Positions 5,404 through 6,978 of a stretch of 6,978 nucleotides of DNA are shown one piece after another; the stretch's first letter is position 1, and every line of letters starts with the position of its first letter. The notes under the pieces are model-generated. The model made no database searches, was not told where the DNA came from, and saw only the letters and a program-made list of their open reading frames with translations. The DNA comes from Microcaldota archaeon (GTDB lineage: Archaea > Micrarchaeota > Micrarchaeia > Micrarchaeales > Micrarchaeaceae): NCBI GenBank assembly GCA_027365215.1, contig DAHXNT010000032.1:1-6978 (forward strand), read 5' to 3'. Made by a program: the position numbers and the translations under genes.

Positions 5404-5447
5404 AAAAACGAAGGAATTGAGGAATAAAAGAAAAGAATGAGACCAGG
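5404..5447 (-). terminator. T-rich terminator of the downstream ftsZ
   Basis: Directly after the ftsZ stop the minus strand carries a series of T runs (TTCTTTTCTTTTATTCC and further on GTTTTTG), the form of an archaeal T-tract terminator. It separates the ftsZ pair from the aIF5A operon on the same strand, which has its own promoter just beyond. Confidence 0.6.
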
Positions 5448-6470
5448 CTAGATGCTCTCGAGCCCGGAAAGGAAGTTTATGTCGGTGGCAGAGGCCCGGT
5501 TCATTTTCACAGGATACTCGAGCTGCGGCTTCACTCCAGTGACGATCGACATGACGCGTATCTGGTCCTGCATCTCAGGGCTCAGCCTCGCGCCGAATAT
5601 CACGTTGGCGTTGTCGTCAAGGTGCTCCGTCACTCCTTCGCCTATGCGCGTCACCTCTTCTATGGTCATCGAGCTTCCGCCGGCTATGTGCACGAGCGCG
5701 CTCTTCGCGCCGCTCATGTCCACGTTGAGCAGGGGGTGCTTGAGCGTCGAGTTTATCGCGCTGTTTATCCGGTCGTTGCCGGTGCCGAAGCCTATGTTTA
5801 TAGTGGCTATGCCAGAGTTCTTGATCACGGCGCCCAAGTCCGAGAAGTCCAGGTTTATCAGGCTCGGGAACTTTATCGCGTCGGCGATGCCTTTCACGGC
5901 GTTCGCTGCCACATTGTCTACTAGCTCGAACGACTTGTCTATTGAAAGGTTCGGAGCGTAGCTGAGCAGACGGTCGTTCTCTATCAGTATGACGCTGTCC
6001 GCATTCCTTGAGAGCCTCTCGAGGCTCCAGTCGGCCTTCGCCTTCCTGCTCCTTTCCAGAGAGAAAGGATATGTGGAGAATGCTATGACCAGCGCGCCGT
6101 TCTCCTTCGCCATCTCAGCGACCACCGGGCCTGCGCCGCCACCTGTGCCTCCACCGAGCCCTACGGCCAGGAATATGAGGTTGTAGTCCTTTATCGCTTC
6201 GGCTATCTCCACCCTGCTTACGTCAGCCGCCTTCGCGGCGACTTCGGGAAATCCGCCGGCGCCCATGCCGCGCGTGACGTCCTTGCCGATGAGCAGCTTC
6301 TTGTCAGCGCCTATCATGCTGAGATGCTTGGCATCCGTGTTTATCGCCACTGTCGTGGCGCTCTTGATGCCGTGCGAGTGCATCCTGTTCACCAGGTTGC
6401 TTCCCGCGCCGCCGACGCCTATGACTGCGGCTCTGACTGAAAAGTCCTCATAGTCTGCGTAGTTCTCCAT
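5448..6470 (-). CDS. ftsZ: Cell division GTPase FtsZ (complete paralogue)
   Basis: Tubulin-like GTPase that forms the cytoplasmic division ring. Its 340 residues are full length. GTP-binding elements: GVGGAGSN (18-25), INTDAKHL (43-50), GMGAGG (68-73), the tubulin signature as GGGTGGG (106-112), and IENDRLL (163-169). The T7 catalytic loop is NLDFSDL (206-212) with D208 and D211 kept. A core of about 315 residues is followed by a short linker and a hydrophobic end, DINFLSGLESI, a plausible SepF-binding tail. Oddities: the sixth signature position is Gly where Ser, Ala or Thr is usual, and the T7 context (DLGAVIKNSG) departs from the common ADVR-xM. The start ATG has GGGTG five bases upstream. 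It follows a second ftsZ by 60 nt. I cannot decide FtsZ1 versus FtsZ2 without a tree. Confidence 0.97.
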   Translation of the reverse strand: MENYADYEDFSVRAAVIGVGGAGSNLVNRMHSHGIKSATTVAINTDAKHLSMIGADKKLLIGKDVTRGMGAGGFPEVAAKAADVSRVEIAEAIKDYNLIFLAVGLGGGTGGGAGPVVAEMAKENGALVIAFSTYPFSLERSRKAKADWSLERLSRNADSVILIENDRLLSYAPNLSIDKSFELVDNVAANAVKGIADAIKFPSLINLDFSDLGAVIKNSGIATINIGFGTGNDRINSAINSTLKHPLLNVDMSGAKSALVHIAGGSSMTIEEVTRIGEGVTEHLDDNANVIFGARLSPEMQDQIRVMSIVTGVKPQLEYPVKMNRASATDINFLSGLESI

Positions 6471-6475
6471 ATTGC

Positions 6476-6480
6476 CACCC
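6476..6480 (-). promoter_or_regulatory. Ribosome binding site of the downstream ftsZ
   Basis: On the minus strand GGGTGGCAATATG gives an SD core GGGTG five bases before the ATG at 6470. The gene therefore has its own initiation site and need not depend on coupling to the upstream ftsZ. Confidence 0.65.
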
Positions 6481-6517
6481 TTTGGTTAAATGAAAGCCCA
6501 ATGAAAGGGATAAAATA

Positions 6518-6535
6518 GCTGAAAGGCTTTTCAGC
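6518..6535 (-). terminator. 7-bp hairpin with T-rich tail between the two ftsZ genes
   Basis: GCTGAAA and TTTCAGC form a perfect 7-bp stem around a four-base loop, and the upstream ftsZ stop codon lies inside it. On the minus strand it is followed by TATTTTATCCCTTTC, resembling an intrinsic terminator or an attenuator that lowers downstream expression. The same TATTTTAT (6510-6517) could be a weak TATA box for the downstream ftsZ, with a start near 6487. Confidence 0.4.
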
Positions 6536-6978
6536 CTATCAGCTCAAGGTCGTTGTACGGGGTGCTTGACGTCCTTTCTTCGAGCTTGCCTACAATGCTC
6601 GCTCCCTTGACGCCGGTCACTATAGCCACGATTTCTATCTTGTCGTCGTAGCCCTGTATGATCCTGGCTCCCCACTTTACGTTCGCCTTCGGGTCCATCT
6701 GGTCGGTTATCATTTCTCCTGCTGAAATCGCGTCGCCTATCGAGAGTGACGAGCCGCCTGTTATGTGAATCAGCGCTCCTGACGCTCCCTCAAACGAGAC
6801 ATCGAGCAGCTTGTTCTTCAGCACTCCGTCGGCCGCCGCAGCAACCTTGTCGTTGCCCCTTCCCGTGCCTACCGATATGAAGCCAACGTCGCCGTTGCCC
6901 ATGATCGACCTCACGTCAGCGAAGTCTATCGTTATGAGGCTCGGCTGCGTTATCGTCCAGACCAGGCCGCCAATCGCC
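6531..6978 (-). CDS. ftsZ: Cell division GTPase FtsZ, second paralogue (partial, 5' end outside window)
   Basis: C-terminal half of a second FtsZ. The frame is open to the window edge; the GTG at 6914 is internal, because the upstream codons read AIGGLVWTITQPSLITIDFA, which is FtsZ. Visible are the end of the central helix, the T7 loop ITIDFADVRSIM with both catalytic aspartates, and the C-terminal domain (GFISVGTGRGNDKV, LLDVSFEGASGALIHITGGS, VKWGARI, IEIVAIVTGVK). After a linker it ends in YNDLELIG, again a hydrophobic tail suited to SepF binding. The T7 loop has Thr where the family usually has Asn (NxDFAD). Apart from that its T7 segment is more canonical than that of its neighbour. It lies upstream in the same direction, 60 nt from the complete ftsZ, and is probably part of one division operon. 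The GTP-binding half is not visible. Confidence 0.94.
   Translation of the reverse strand, partial: AIGGLVWTITQPSLITIDFADVRSIMGNGDVGFISVGTGRGNDKVAAAADGVLKNKLLDVSFEGASGALIHITGGSSLSIGDAISAGEMITDQMDPKANVKWGARIIQGYDDKIEIVAIVTGVKGASIVGKLEERTSSTPYNDLELIG

Noticed and set aside
5390..5440. 16-codon basic frame on the plus strand starting at GTG
   Set aside because: Too short to judge, and its Lys/Arg/Glu content comes from the purine strand of the ftsZ T-tract terminator. It is mentioned only as part of the small-RNA idea.
6531..6914. Upstream ftsZ as a truncated or degraded gene starting at 6914
   Set aside because: The frame continues to the window edge with clear FtsZ residues before that GTG, so it is cut by the window and not degraded.

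Overview
The window is a gene-dense archaeal chromosome segment of moderate GC. Several markers make it archaeal: the RNA polymerase stalk subunit Rpo7 (RpoE'), Spt4, ribosomal proteins eS24 and eS31 (S27ae), a hypusine-type aIF5A, archaeal SepF with two FtsZ genes, AGG/ATA-rich codon use, purine-plus-TATA promoters, and GGTG-type ribosome binding sites. The compact layout, short proteins and FtsZ/SepF division apparatus suggest a euryarchaeal or DPANN lineage (Micrarchaeota-like is my guess). That placement is inference and needs a tree.

Layout. (1) 1-585, plus strand: 3' part of a long-type FKBP peptidyl-prolyl isomerase, cut by the window edge. (2) 611-2229, minus strand: a four-gene operon read DUF488 (YeaO-like) > PIN-domain nuclease > rpoE1 (rpo7) > spt4. 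It probably starts from a leaderless promoter near 2254-2266. (3) 2388-2774, plus strand: sepF alone, with its own promoter, Shine-Dalgarno (SD) site and a long pyrimidine tract as terminator. (4) 2842-5291, minus strand: a five-gene operon read aIF5A > eS24 > eS31 > CPBP-family membrane protease > TrmJ-like SPOUT RNA methyltransferase. The 48-residue eS31 gene (4353-4499) is very short and easily overlooked. (5) 5448-6978, minus strand: two tandem ftsZ paralogues. The downstream one is complete; the upstream one is cut by the window edge.

How the genes fit together. Regions 2 and 4 are information-processing genes: transcription elongation and initiation, ribosome, translation factor, RNA modification, and possibly rRNA processing. 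Regions 3 and 5 hold a division module: two FtsZs and the SepF that is expected to anchor FtsZ to the membrane. In many archaea the PIN-rpoE1-spt4 block and the eS24-eS31 block lie next to each other. Here they are about 2.5 kb apart with sepF, trmJ and the protease between them, so the cluster looks split.

I see no CRISPR array, mobile element, rRNA or tRNA, and no clear new multi-gene system. The points most worth a second look are the variant FtsZ signature and T7 loops, the paired FtsZ C-terminal tails close to sepF, the split ancestral cluster, hairpins that overlap stop codons, and a likely antisense transcript across sepF.
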